A stretch of DNA of 64,000 nucleotides from Rhodocyclaceae bacterium. Its GTDB lineage: Bacteria; Pseudomonadota; Gammaproteobacteria; Burkholderiales; Rhodocyclaceae. A program made the position numbers and the translations under genes. Of this stretch, positions 43,761 through 51,449 are shown piece after piece. Under the pieces are notes generated by a model, which saw nothing but the letters and a program-made list of their open reading frames with translations, had not been told where the DNA came from and did not search any database. The stretch covers positions 124,001 to 188,000 of the forward strand of contig JADJEF010000003.1 of the NCBI GenBank assembly GCA_016702335.1, written 5' to 3'. Numbering within the stretch: position 1 is the stretch's first letter; every line of letters starts with the position of its first letter.

Positions 43761-43783
43761 AAGTCGGCGCTGGCAACACGGCG
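43761..43783 (+). repeat. Dispersed 23-bp hairpin repeat, copy 9
   Basis: Loop CAAC, between cysN and the RAYT remnant, inverted relative to copy 8. Confidence 0.9.
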
Positions 43784-43796
43784 ATTTACGGGCGTT

Positions 43797-45077
43797 TCAG
43801 GCAATCATCCCTGCCGCCACGGTGTTGTTGGTGCTGTCATCGATTAGGATGAAGGCTCCGGTCGCCCGGTTGGTCGTGTAGGCGTCGACGGCCAGCGGCT
43901 GCGCCAACTTGATCGACACCTTGGCGATGTCGTTCATGGCAATAGTTTCGGCCGGCAGTGTGGCTAGCGTGCCCATATCCACTCGGTGCTGAATCTCGCC
44001 GATCAGGGCTTTCACTTCGCGACTGGCCTGACGCACGATGTATTTGCGCTGCTTGTCCAGCGAGCCCTCCGCCAGCCAGCAAATTTCAGCATCGATCTGC
44101 TTGGTGACGCGGGCGGTGTTTTCGCTGTGCACGATCATGTCGCCGCGCGAAATGTCGATTTCATCGGCGAGGCGGATCGTTACTGATTGCTCGGCGAAGG
44201 CGGAGGTGATCGGCTGGCCGCCGAGTTCGACCGCGGTGACGCGGCTGGACTGGCCGGACGGCAGCACCGTGACGGCATCGCCGACCTTAATCTCGCCCGA
44301 CTCGACCCGGCCCATGAAGCCGCGATAGTCGTGCAGCTCGGCGCTGTCCGAGGCTTGCGGGCGCATCACGTACTGGACGGGGAAGCGGAATTCCTCGTTG
44401 GCTTCGCTATGTGCGGGCGGCGTGGCTTCGAGCACTTCGAGCACCGTCGGGCCGTCGTACCAGTTCATGTTCTCGCCGCGATCCACGACCATGTCGCCGT
44501 TGAGCGCGGAGAGCGGGATGAACTTGATATTCTTGATGCCATATTGCGCGGCGAAGGCCAGGTAGTCGGCGCGGATGCGCTCGAAGGTCGCCTGATCGTA
44601 GCCGGCCAGATCCATCTTGTTGATCGCCACCAGCAGGTGCGGAATGCCCAACAGGTGCGCGATGTAGGAGTGGCGGCGGGTCTGCGCGACCACGCCCTTG
44701 CGTGCATCGACGAGGATGATGGCGAGGTTGGCGGTTGAAGCCGCCGTCACCATATTGCGCGTGTATTGCTCATGGCCGGGGGCGTCGGCGATGATGTACT
44801 TGCGCAGGCCGGTGGTGAAGTAGCGGTAGGCCACGTCGATGGTAATGCCCTGCTCACGCTCGGCCTGCAGGCCGTCGGTGAGCAACGAGAGGTCGACAGC
44901 TTCCAGACCCTTGCGCTTCGAGGTGCGCTCGATGGCGTTCAGCGTGTCGGCAAGAATGGTCTTGGTGTCGAAGAGCAGGCGGCCAATCAGGGTGCTCTTG
45001 CCGTCGTCGACGCTGCCGCAAGTGAGAAAGCGCAGCAGGCTGTCGTCGGCGTGGGATAGTTTTTCCGGGGCGTTCAT
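43797..45077 (-). CDS. cysN: Sulfate adenylyltransferase subunit 1 (GTPase)
   Basis: GTP-driven subunit of ATP sulfurylase, which makes APS from sulfate. It has 426 residues: G1 TCGSVDDGKSTLIGRLL, G3 DAPGHEQY, G4 NKMDL, then EF-Tu-like beta domains. It lacks the C-terminal APS kinase of CysNC fusions, which fits a pathway using an APS reductase directly. It overlaps cysD by 1 bp (TAATG). Hairpin repeat copy 9 lies 13 bp past its stop. Confidence 0.96.
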   Translation of the reverse strand: MNAPEKLSHADDSLLRFLTCGSVDDGKSTLIGRLLFDTKTILADTLNAIERTSKRKGLEAVDLSLLTDGLQAEREQGITIDVAYRYFTTGLRKYIIADAPGHEQYTRNMVTAASTANLAIILVDARKGVVAQTRRHSYIAHLLGIPHLLVAINKMDLAGYDQATFERIRADYLAFAAQYGIKNIKFIPLSALNGDMVVDRGENMNWYDGPTVLEVLEATPPAHSEANEEFRFPVQYVMRPQASDSAELHDYRGFMGRVESGEIKVGDAVTVLPSGQSSRVTAVELGGQPITSAFAEQSVTIRLADEIDISRGDMIVHSENTARVTKQIDAEICWLAEGSLDKQRKYIVRQASREVKALIGEIQHRVDMGTLATLPAETIAMNDIAKVSIKLAQPLAVDAYTTNRATGAFILIDDSTNNTVAAGMIA

Positions 45078-46006
45078 TAGAAATAACCTTCTTTCTTGCG
45101 CTGCTCCATCGAGGCTTCCGACGTCTGGTCATCCAAGCGCGTGGCACCGCGCTCCGAGATTGTGGTGGTGGCCGTTTCGGCAATGATGTCGGCGACCGTG
45201 GTGGCGGTCGATTCCACCGGAGCCGTGCAGGTAATGTCGCCGACGGTACGGAAGCGCACGACCATCTGTTCGACCACATCGTTGGCACCGGCCGGTGTGA
45301 CATCGGTCACCGGTTGCAGCAGGTCGCCACGGCGAATGATCGGGCGGGTGTGGGCGAAGTAGATCGAGGGGAGTTGGAGCCCTTCGCGCTCGATGTATTG
45401 CCACACATCCAGTTCGGTCCAGTTCGAGATCGGGAAGGCGCGGATGTTCTCGCCCTTGTGCACGCGAGCGTTGTAGAGATCCCACAGCTCGGGGCGCTGG
45501 TTTTTCGGGTCCCACTGGCCGAATTCGTCGCGGAAGGAAAAGATGCGCTCCTTGGCGCGCGCCTTTTCTTCGTCGCGGCGGGCACCGCCGATGCAGCAAT
45601 CGAAACCGAATTCCTCGATGGCTTCGAGCAGCGTCACCGACTGATGTTTGTTGCGCGATTCGCTGGGGCTTTTTAGCCTGACTGTGCCACGCTTCATGGA
45701 ATCTTCCACCGAGCGCACGATCAGGCGTTCGCCCAGTTGGGCCGCGCGAAAATCGCGAAACTCGATGACTTCGCGATAGTTGTGGCCGGTGTCGATGTGC
45801 ATCAGCGGGAAGGGGAAGCGACCGGGGCGGAACGCCTTTTCGGCGAGGCGCAGCATGACGATGGAGTCCTTGCCGCCGGAAAAGAGCAGGGCCGGGTTGC
45901 TGCACTGGCCGGCGACCTCGCGCATGATGTAGATGGACTCGGCTTCGAGCCAGTCCAGATGGGAGAGCGCTTTATGCGAGGTGGTGTTCATGGTGAGCGA
46001 GTTCAT
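45077..46006 (-). CDS. cysD: Sulfate adenylyltransferase subunit 2
   Basis: Catalytic subunit of ATP sulfurylase. The start at 46006 (MNSLTMNTTSHKALSHLDWLEAES) overlaps the cysH stop (ATGA) and gives 309 residues. The PP-loop is LFSGGKDSIVMLRLA, and HIDTGHNYREVIEFRD follows. The frame is open further upstream but there it only runs antisense to other codons of cysH. Confidence 0.96.
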   Translation of the reverse strand: MNSLTMNTTSHKALSHLDWLEAESIYIMREVAGQCSNPALLFSGGKDSIVMLRLAEKAFRPGRFPFPLMHIDTGHNYREVIEFRDFRAAQLGERLIVRSVEDSMKRGTVRLKSPSESRNKHQSVTLLEAIEEFGFDCCIGGARRDEEKARAKERIFSFRDEFGQWDPKNQRPELWDLYNARVHKGENIRAFPISNWTELDVWQYIEREGLQLPSIYFAHTRPIIRRGDLLQPVTDVTPAGANDVVEQMVVRFRTVGDITCTAPVESTATTVADIIAETATTTISERGATRLDDQTSEASMEQRKKEGYF

Positions 46007-46752
46007 GAGTGAAGCGGGCTGTCGGCACGCTGGCTGGTCGGGTCGGCCTTGATGCGTTGCAAGCGACCGTCGACCATGTGCAGGCCGCATTCCTTGGTTT
46101 CCGGGTTTTCCCACCACCAGCGGCCGGCGCGAACATCTTCGCCAGGCTGGATGGCACGGGTGCAGGGGGCGCAACCAAGGCTGGGGTAGCCCTGATCGTG
46201 GAGCGCATTGTAAGGAAGCTTGTGCGTACGAATGAATTCCCAAACTTCCGCCTCGCTCCAGTCGGCCAGCGGGCTGAATTTGAGCAGGCCGTTGGCCGTG
46301 TCGTTGGCTTTGACTTGCAGTGTGTCGCGCGTGGTTGACTGGGCGGCGCGCAGGCCGGTTACCCAGGCGGCCTTGCCGGCCAGCGCCCGTTGTAGCGGTT
46401 CGACCTTGCGTGCATGGCAGCAGGCTTTGCGCAGCTCGACCGAATCGTAAAAGCCGTTGATGCCGTGGTCACTGACAAAGCGCTCGACGGCGGCACGCTC
46501 GGGGAAGATGAGGCCCAGCGCAATGCCGTAGCGCTTTTCGACCTCGGCCATGAGCGTGTAGGTCTCGGCCGGCAGGCGACCGGTGTCGATGGCGAACAGG
46601 GCGATATCGATCTTCTCGCTGGCAATCAGGTGGGTGAGCACCATGTCTTCGGCGCCGAAGCTGTTGGCGAAGACGGCGGGCGAGTGCGCTGCCGCGATCT
46701 CGCGCAAAACCGCGATTGCGGCTTCGGTCTTGGCGGCCAGGGTGTCAGACAT
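46003..46752 (-). CDS. cysH: Phosphoadenylyl/adenylyl-sulfate reductase (APS type)
   Basis: Reduces APS (or PAPS) to sulfite with thioredoxin. The start at 46752 (MSDTLAAKTEAAIAVLREI) gives 249 residues. Two cysteine pairs, KACCHARK and GCAPCTR, are the [4Fe-4S] ligands of APS-preferring enzymes, and ECGLH carries the catalytic cysteine. No cysC is present, which agrees with APS as substrate. Confidence 0.95.
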   Translation of the reverse strand: MSDTLAAKTEAAIAVLREIAAAHSPAVFANSFGAEDMVLTHLIASEKIDIALFAIDTGRLPAETYTLMAEVEKRYGIALGLIFPERAAVERFVSDHGINGFYDSVELRKACCHARKVEPLQRALAGKAAWVTGLRAAQSTTRDTLQVKANDTANGLLKFSPLADWSEAEVWEFIRTHKLPYNALHDQGYPSLGCAPCTRAIQPGEDVRAGRWWWENPETKECGLHMVDGRLQRIKADPTSQRADSPLHS

Positions 46753-47245
46753 GAGCGGCTCCGCGGCGGCGAAACAGCGGCTGCGCTTCATCGTTCGAGG
46801 TTTGGTAACGCTCGGGGAAATCGTCATAGGCTTGCAGCGCGTCGTACAGATCGGTGCCTTCGCGCAGGTCAAAGGCATTGAAACCGACCCGATGCAGTTG
46901 CCAGAGATGGTCGCGGCCAATATCGCCCACAGCGCGCAGTTCGCCCTTGTAGCCGTAGCGCTGGCGCAGCAGATAGGCGGTGGAGAAACCACGCCCCTCG
47001 GCAAACTTGGGGAAGTCGATGGCGATCAGTGTCAGACGATTGACGTTGCCCCCGGTCGCATCGACCAGCACCTGCGGATCGTCCTCCGGGGCAAGTACGA
47101 CAGCCGGTAGATGCGCGGGGGGATGGTCAGCCGCCGTCCCACCAGCGCCGACTTGCGGAAGCCACTCGGCAAGCGAGAGCTCGGCATGATGCGTGGCGAC
47201 GACCACGGATTGATCGCGGATGATGTGCTTGCGCAGCTTAGACAT
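46745..47245 (-). CDS. DUF934 protein
   Basis: It has 166 residues, start at 47245 (MSKLRKHIIRDQSVV). DUF934 proteins are usual partners of cysI/cysH in proteobacteria and are thought to assist sulfite reduction, though the role is not established. The core block LIAIDFPKFAEGRGFSTAYLLRQRYGYKGELRAVGDIGRDHLWQLHRVGFNAFDL is typical. Hairpin repeat copy 10 (47132-47154) encodes PQVGAGGTA in the N-terminal part. It overlaps both cysI and cysH by 8 bp. Confidence 0.92.
   Translation of the reverse strand: MSKLRKHIIRDQSVVVATHHAELSLAEWLPQVGAGGTAADHPPAHLPAVVLAPEDDPQVLVDATGGNVNRLTLIAIDFPKFAEGRGFSTAYLLRQRYGYKGELRAVGDIGRDHLWQLHRVGFNAFDLREGTDLYDALQAYDDFPERYQTSNDEAQPLFRRRGAAHV
47132..47154 (-). repeat. 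Dispersed 23-bp hairpin repeat, copy 10 (inside the DUF934 gene)
   Basis: Loop TGGG. It reads PQVGAGGTA in the DUF934 frame, close to the peptide in the GH57 protein. Confidence 0.9.
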
Positions 47246-48926
47246 GGGCGGTCTCCTTGGGCACGGCAGGCGGGTTGGCGGGATAAGCGGCCGCCTTGAA
47301 CGGGTCGAGGCCGAGGCGCAGCACGGTGTCGACGAAGCGCTCGTCCTCGTGGCGCAGGCGCAGGTAGGTTTCAATCAGGCGGCTGACGGCATTGACCACT
47401 TCGTCGGCAGCAAAGGAACGGCCAATCACCTCGCCAATTCGCGCCGCATTACCCTGTCGTCCGCCAATGGTGACCTGATACCACTCCTTGCCGTTCTTGT
47501 CGACGCCCAACACGCCAATGGCACCCAGATGGTGATGGCCGCAGGAATTCATGCAGCCGGAAATGTTCAGCTCCAGCTCACCGATGTCGTGCAGGTAATC
47601 CAGCTCGGCAAATCGCTCCTGCAGTTCGAGCGCCACGGGGATGGATCGGGCATTGGCCAGCGAGCAGAAATCGCCACCGGGGCAGGCGATCATGTCGGTG
47701 AGCAGCCCGACCGTCGGCGTCGCGAAGCCGTGCTGTTTGGCCAGTTGCCACAGGGCGTAAAGCTCGGACTGGCGCACATCGGCGAGGACAAAATTCTGTT
47801 CATGAGTCACGCGTAGTTCACCCAGGCTGAACTGGTCGGCCAAGTCGGCGGCGGCGAACATCTGCGCGCTGGTGGCATCACCCGGTGCAACGCCACGTGC
47901 TTTCAATGACAGCGTGACGGCGGCGTAGCCCGTGACGCGGTGGGCGTGCACATTGCGCTCGACCCAGCGGGCAAAGGCTTTTTCTTCCGGCTGCTGGCGC
48001 GTGAAATCGGCATCGACCGCCGGCAGCGTGGCGTAATCGGGTGCCGTGAAATGGGCGGCGACGCGCGCAACTTCGGCCTCGGTCAGCGTGGCCGGGCCGT
48101 CTTTCAGATGGGCCCATTCCTGTGCCACTTGCTCGGCGAACGCCGGTGCACCCAGCGCCTTGACCAGAATCTTGATGCGCGCCTTGTAGGCATTGTCGCG
48201 CCGGCCGTAGCGGTTATAGACGCGCAACACCGCTTCGCAATAGGTGAGGATGTGCTGCCAGGGCAGAAACTCGACGGTCACCTGACCGAGCAGTGCGGTG
48301 CGCCCCAGTCCGCCACCGACATAGACCTTGAAGCCAAGTTCCCCCGCTTCGTTGCGCAGCAACTGTAGGCCAATATCGTGCACCTGAATTGCAGCGCGGT
48401 CTTCCGTTGTGCCGCTGATGGCGATCTTGAACTTGCGCGGCAGGTAATCGAATTCGGGATGGAAGGTCGACCACTGACGAAGTATCTCGGCCCACGGCCG
48501 CGGGTCCTCGATCTCGTCGGGCGCGACGCCGGCAAACTGGTCGGTGGTGATATTGCGAATGCAGTTGCCCGAGGTCTGAGTGGCGTGCATTTCCACCGAG
48601 GCCAGCTTGGCCAGAATCTCCGGCACCTTGGGCAGTGCCGGCCAGTTCAGTTGCAGGTTCTGGCGGGTGGTGAAGTGGCCGTAGTCTTTATCGTAATCGC
48701 GGGCGATCTCGCCCAGCACGCGCAGTTGCGCTGACGAGAGCATGCCGTAGGGCACGGCAATGCGCAGCATCGGCGCATGGCGCTGCAGGTACAGGCCGTT
48801 CTTGAGACGCAAGGGCCGGAACTGGTCCTCGGTCAGCTTGCCGGCGAGAAAGCGCTCGGTCTGGCCTTTGAACTGGGCGACACGGGCCTTGACGAGGGCG
48901 TGGTCGTAAGCGTCGTAGCGGTACAT
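47238..48926 (-). CDS. cysI: Sulfite reductase hemoprotein (nitrite/sulfite reductase family)
   Basis: Six-electron reduction of sulfite to sulfide with siroheme and a [4Fe-4S] cluster. It has 562 residues in two ferredoxin-like plus catalytic repeats. Cluster/siroheme cysteines: ACPGGDFCS and NISGCMNSCGHHH. No cysJ flavoprotein is adjacent, so the electron donor is unknown. First gene of the cysI-DUF934-cysH-cysD-cysN operon. Confidence 0.95.
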   Translation of the reverse strand: MYRYDAYDHALVKARVAQFKGQTERFLAGKLTEDQFRPLRLKNGLYLQRHAPMLRIAVPYGMLSSAQLRVLGEIARDYDKDYGHFTTRQNLQLNWPALPKVPEILAKLASVEMHATQTSGNCIRNITTDQFAGVAPDEIEDPRPWAEILRQWSTFHPEFDYLPRKFKIAISGTTEDRAAIQVHDIGLQLLRNEAGELGFKVYVGGGLGRTALLGQVTVEFLPWQHILTYCEAVLRVYNRYGRRDNAYKARIKILVKALGAPAFAEQVAQEWAHLKDGPATLTEAEVARVAAHFTAPDYATLPAVDADFTRQQPEEKAFARWVERNVHAHRVTGYAAVTLSLKARGVAPGDATSAQMFAAADLADQFSLGELRVTHEQNFVLADVRQSELYALWQLAKQHGFATPTVGLLTDMIACPGGDFCSLANARSIPVALELQERFAELDYLHDIGELELNISGCMNSCGHHHLGAIGVLGVDKNGKEWYQVTIGGRQGNAARIGEVIGRSFAADEVVNAVSRLIETYLRLRHEDERFVDTVLRLGLDPFKAAAYPANPPAVPKETAHV

Positions 48927-48951
48927 GGGGTGTCCTTGGACGTCCTTGAGA

Positions 48952-49755
48952 TCAGGAGAAGATGAGTTTGCCGCCGACCAGCATCAAGATGGTGGCGAGA
49001 AAGGTGCGCAGCAGGCGCTCGGGAACTTTTGAGGCAAGGTGGCTGCCGATGGCAATGCCGGGCAGCGAGCCGATCAACAGGCTGACCAGCAACAGCATAT
49101 CGACACTGCCCAGCCACCAGTGACCAATACCGGCAACCAATGTCAGCGGCACGGCGTGGGCGACGTCAGAGCCGACGATGCGATGCGCGGGCAGGCGCGG
49201 ATAGAGAAAGGTCAGGGCAGTGACGCCGAGCGCGCCGGCACCGACCGACGATACCGAGACCAGCACCCCGACGACCGCGCCCATGATGACGGTCAGGCGC
49301 GCGATCTTGGCCTCCGACAAGGGTTCGCGACCGGCTTGCCGACGCTGGGCCCAATCCAGCAACTGCTGGCGGAAGATGATCGATGTGGCGGTGAGCAGCA
49401 GCGCGATGCCCAGCGAAAACGAGATCAGGTGACTGGTACCGTGGCCATCCACGCCCAGCCAGGCTAATACGCCGAGGGTAACCGCTGCGGCGGGCACACT
49501 GCCCATGGCCATGCGCCTGGTGATGCCCCAGTCGACATGGCCATGCTTGTGATGCACCCAACTGCCCCCCGCCTTGGTGATGGCGGCATAAAGCAGGTCG
49601 GTGCCCACCGCCGTCACCGGCTTGAAGCCGAAGAAGAGGATCAGCAGGGGCGTCATCAGCGAGCCGCCGCCCACGCCAGTGAGACCGACGATGATGCCGA
49701 CCACCAGGCCGGAAAGGCTCAGGGCGGGGTTGATGAGGCTGAGATCGAATGACAT
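48952..49755 (-). CDS. Sulfite exporter TauE/SafE (TSUP) family permease
   Basis: Inner-membrane protein of 267 residues with about eight hydrophobic segments and the family pattern VGIIVGLTGVGGGSLMTPLLI repeated as VGVLVSVSSVGAGALGVTAL. Its place at the head of the sulfur operon suggests transport of sulfate, sulfite or another sulfur compound. It lies 25 bp upstream of cysI. The start at 49755 (MSFDLSLINPAL) is preferred over one 4 codons earlier. Confidence 0.9.
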   Translation of the reverse strand: MSFDLSLINPALSLSGLVVGIIVGLTGVGGGSLMTPLLILFFGFKPVTAVGTDLLYAAITKAGGSWVHHKHGHVDWGITRRMAMGSVPAAAVTLGVLAWLGVDGHGTSHLISFSLGIALLLTATSIIFRQQLLDWAQRRQAGREPLSEAKIARLTVIMGAVVGVLVSVSSVGAGALGVTALTFLYPRLPAHRIVGSDVAHAVPLTLVAGIGHWWLGSVDMLLLVSLLIGSLPGIAIGSHLASKVPERLLRTFLATILMLVGGKLIFS

Positions 49756-49840
49756 GGCGCGCATCATATCTGCAGGTTATATTTCTCGAAAATACCTTAT
49801 CGAGATTTGTTAATTCTTTCTGGTTATATAATTTTTACCC
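49756..49840. promoter_or_regulatory. AT-rich divergent control region of the cys operon and its regulator
   Basis: The 85-bp gap is much richer in A/T than its surroundings. It contains ATTTCTCGAAAAT (49781-49793), a near palindrome, and two GGTTATAT blocks (49776 and 49822). LysR regulators bind such T-rich partial dyads. I infer a CysB-type operator and both promoters here. Confidence 0.5.
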
Positions 49841-50782
49841 ATGAAATTACAACAACTGCGATTCTTGGTCGAAGTGCAGCGTCAGGGGCTGAACGTCTCA
49901 GGTGCGGCCGAGACGCTGTTCACTTCTCAGCCGGGAATATCAAAACAAATCAAACTGTTGGAGGATGAGCTGGGCGTCATCATCTTTGAGCGCAATGGCA
50001 AGCGCCTGACCGGGGTGACCGAAGCCGGGCGGCGCGTGCTCGAGATCGCCGAGCGCATGCTGCGCGATGCGCAGAACATGAAGCGTGTCGCGACTGATTA
50101 TGCCCAAGAGTCGGAAGGCACCTTGACGCTGGCGACGACCCATACCCAGGCGCGCTACGTGCTGCCGCCGGTGATCAGTGATTTCGTGCGCCTGCACCCG
50201 GGCATCAAATTGCAGGTACACCAAGGCAGCCCGACCCAAGTCGTCGACTGGCTGCGCAAGGGCGAAGCGGATTTGGGCATTGCCACCGAAGCGATCGATG
50301 CCATTCCTGAACTGGTGGCGCTACCGTGCTACCAGTGGTCGCATTGCATCGTGGTACCCGCCGCGCACGCGCTGGCCGGGCGGGGGCCTGTAGCGCTCTC
50401 GGCGCTGGCCGAGTTTCCATTGATTACCTACGACGCCACCTTCACCGGCCGCTCGCGCATCGACCGCGCCTTTGACCGGCACGGGCTCAAGCCGAATGTC
50501 ATGCTCACCGCCATTGATTCGGACGTGATCAAGACCTATGTCGGTCTCGGCCTGGGCGTGGGCATCATTGCCGAAATGGCCTACGACGCCCAGCGTGACG
50601 CCAACCTTGTGGCCCTACCGGCGGCGCACCTGTTCGAGATGAATACCACGCGCATCGGCTTTCGCCGTGACTTGTGGTTGCGCACCTGTGATTTTGACTT
50701 CCTGGTGCGGCTGGCACCCACGCTGACGCGCGAGATGGTCATGGCCGCCTTGCGTGGCGGCGGGCACGACGAAGGCTTGTAG
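49841..50782 (+). CDS. cysB: CysB-type LysR transcriptional regulator
   Basis: It has 313 residues. An N-terminal winged helix-turn-helix (MKLQQLRFLVEVQRQGLNVSGAAETLFTSQPGISKQIKLLEDELGV) has the CysB/Cbl style. The effector domain follows (TLATTHTQARYVLPPVISDF, QGSPTQVVDWLRKGEADLGIATE). In known systems it senses N-acetylserine and activates sulfur assimilation. It diverges from the cys operon, the expected place. Confidence 0.95.
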   Translation: MKLQQLRFLVEVQRQGLNVSGAAETLFTSQPGISKQIKLLEDELGVIIFERNGKRLTGVTEAGRRVLEIAERMLRDAQNMKRVATDYAQESEGTLTLATTHTQARYVLPPVISDFVRLHPGIKLQVHQGSPTQVVDWLRKGEADLGIATEAIDAIPELVALPCYQWSHCIVVPAAHALAGRGPVALSALAEFPLITYDATFTGRSRIDRAFDRHGLKPNVMLTAIDSDVIKTYVGLGLGVGIIAEMAYDAQRDANLVALPAAHLFEMNTTRIGFRRDLWLRTCDFDFLVRLAPTLTREMVMAALRGGGHDEGL

Positions 50783-50831
50783 GGTTAGTCGCAGGGGCAG
50801 TTGGTTCGCAAACTGGGCCACAGTTATCCGC

Positions 50832-50854
50832 AAGTCGGCGCTGGCGAGGCGGCG
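50832..50854 (+). repeat. Dispersed 23-bp hairpin repeat, copy 11
   Basis: Intergenic, 49 bp after cysB. Loop CGAG, with G in place of A at the base of the loop (GCGGCG end). Confidence 0.88.
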
Positions 50855-50971
50855 CTTAGAATGTTTCACGCAGCAGGTCACACAATGCGGTCAGACTGAT
50901 GGCCTGCACCTTTTTTCGCAACGGGAAGCGCTCACTGCCGAGATTGAACATCGACCCACGGAACTCTCAAC

Positions 50972-51223
50972 ATGCTTGATCCCCAGACTATCGAACTGTT
51001 GCGACAACTCGGCTACGACCCGACGCTCGTTGAGAGGGTGCTTTCAGCGGGCTTGTGGATTACGCTCGCCACGGTACTGGCCGCCATTCCGACCGGCATT
51101 ATCGCCAGGCGGCGTGGTCGTTCCGTAGTCGGGTGGGTCCTGTTGGCCCTGAGCCTGCCGTTGATCCCTCTCTTGTTGGTCTATCGACTCCCTGCCCAAA
51201 AACCCGAGCAACCCGCTCCATAA
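50972..51223 (+). CDS. Small membrane protein, unknown
   Basis: It has 83 residues with two hydrophobic segments (about 28-44, LWITLATVLAAIPTGII, and 52-70, SVVGWVLLALSLPLIPLLL) separated by a basic RRRGRS turn, so a hairpin in the inner membrane with the turn inside. The start is ATG after AACTCTCAAC, with no strong ribosome-binding site. I do not recognise a family. It lies between two hairpin repeats (copies 11 and 12). Confidence 0.55.
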   Translation: MLDPQTIELLRQLGYDPTLVERVLSAGLWITLATVLAAIPTGIIARRRGRSVVGWVLLALSLPLIPLLLVYRLPAQKPEQPAP

Positions 51224-51279
51224 GTTTTGGCGACCGCATTGACAAATTGCCGGCACAGCTAAACCCGCCTGCCGCCAAT

Positions 51280-51302
51280 CGCCGTGTTACCAGCGCCGAC
51301 TT
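51280..51302 (-). repeat. Dispersed 23-bp hairpin repeat, copy 12
   Basis: Intergenic, 57 bp after the small membrane protein; loop TAAC, same 23 bases as copy 5, opposite direction. The last copy seen in the window. Confidence 0.9.
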
Positions 51303-51449
51303 GCAGAACATGCAGGCCGACCAGCGCGGTCGGGTCGCCGACAAGCTCAAGACCCTGATGCTGAAAGCGCCACGATGATTGAGCCGTGTCCTTGATCGTT
51401 GCAGACGGCCGCTACGCGTTGCAGCCGAATCTGTCGCCACAGTATTCCT

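Noticed and set aside
51236..51378. Possible short gene (…MQADQRGRVADKLKTLMLKAPR)
   Set aside because: It runs through a hairpin repeat, has no ribosome-binding site and no recognisable family.
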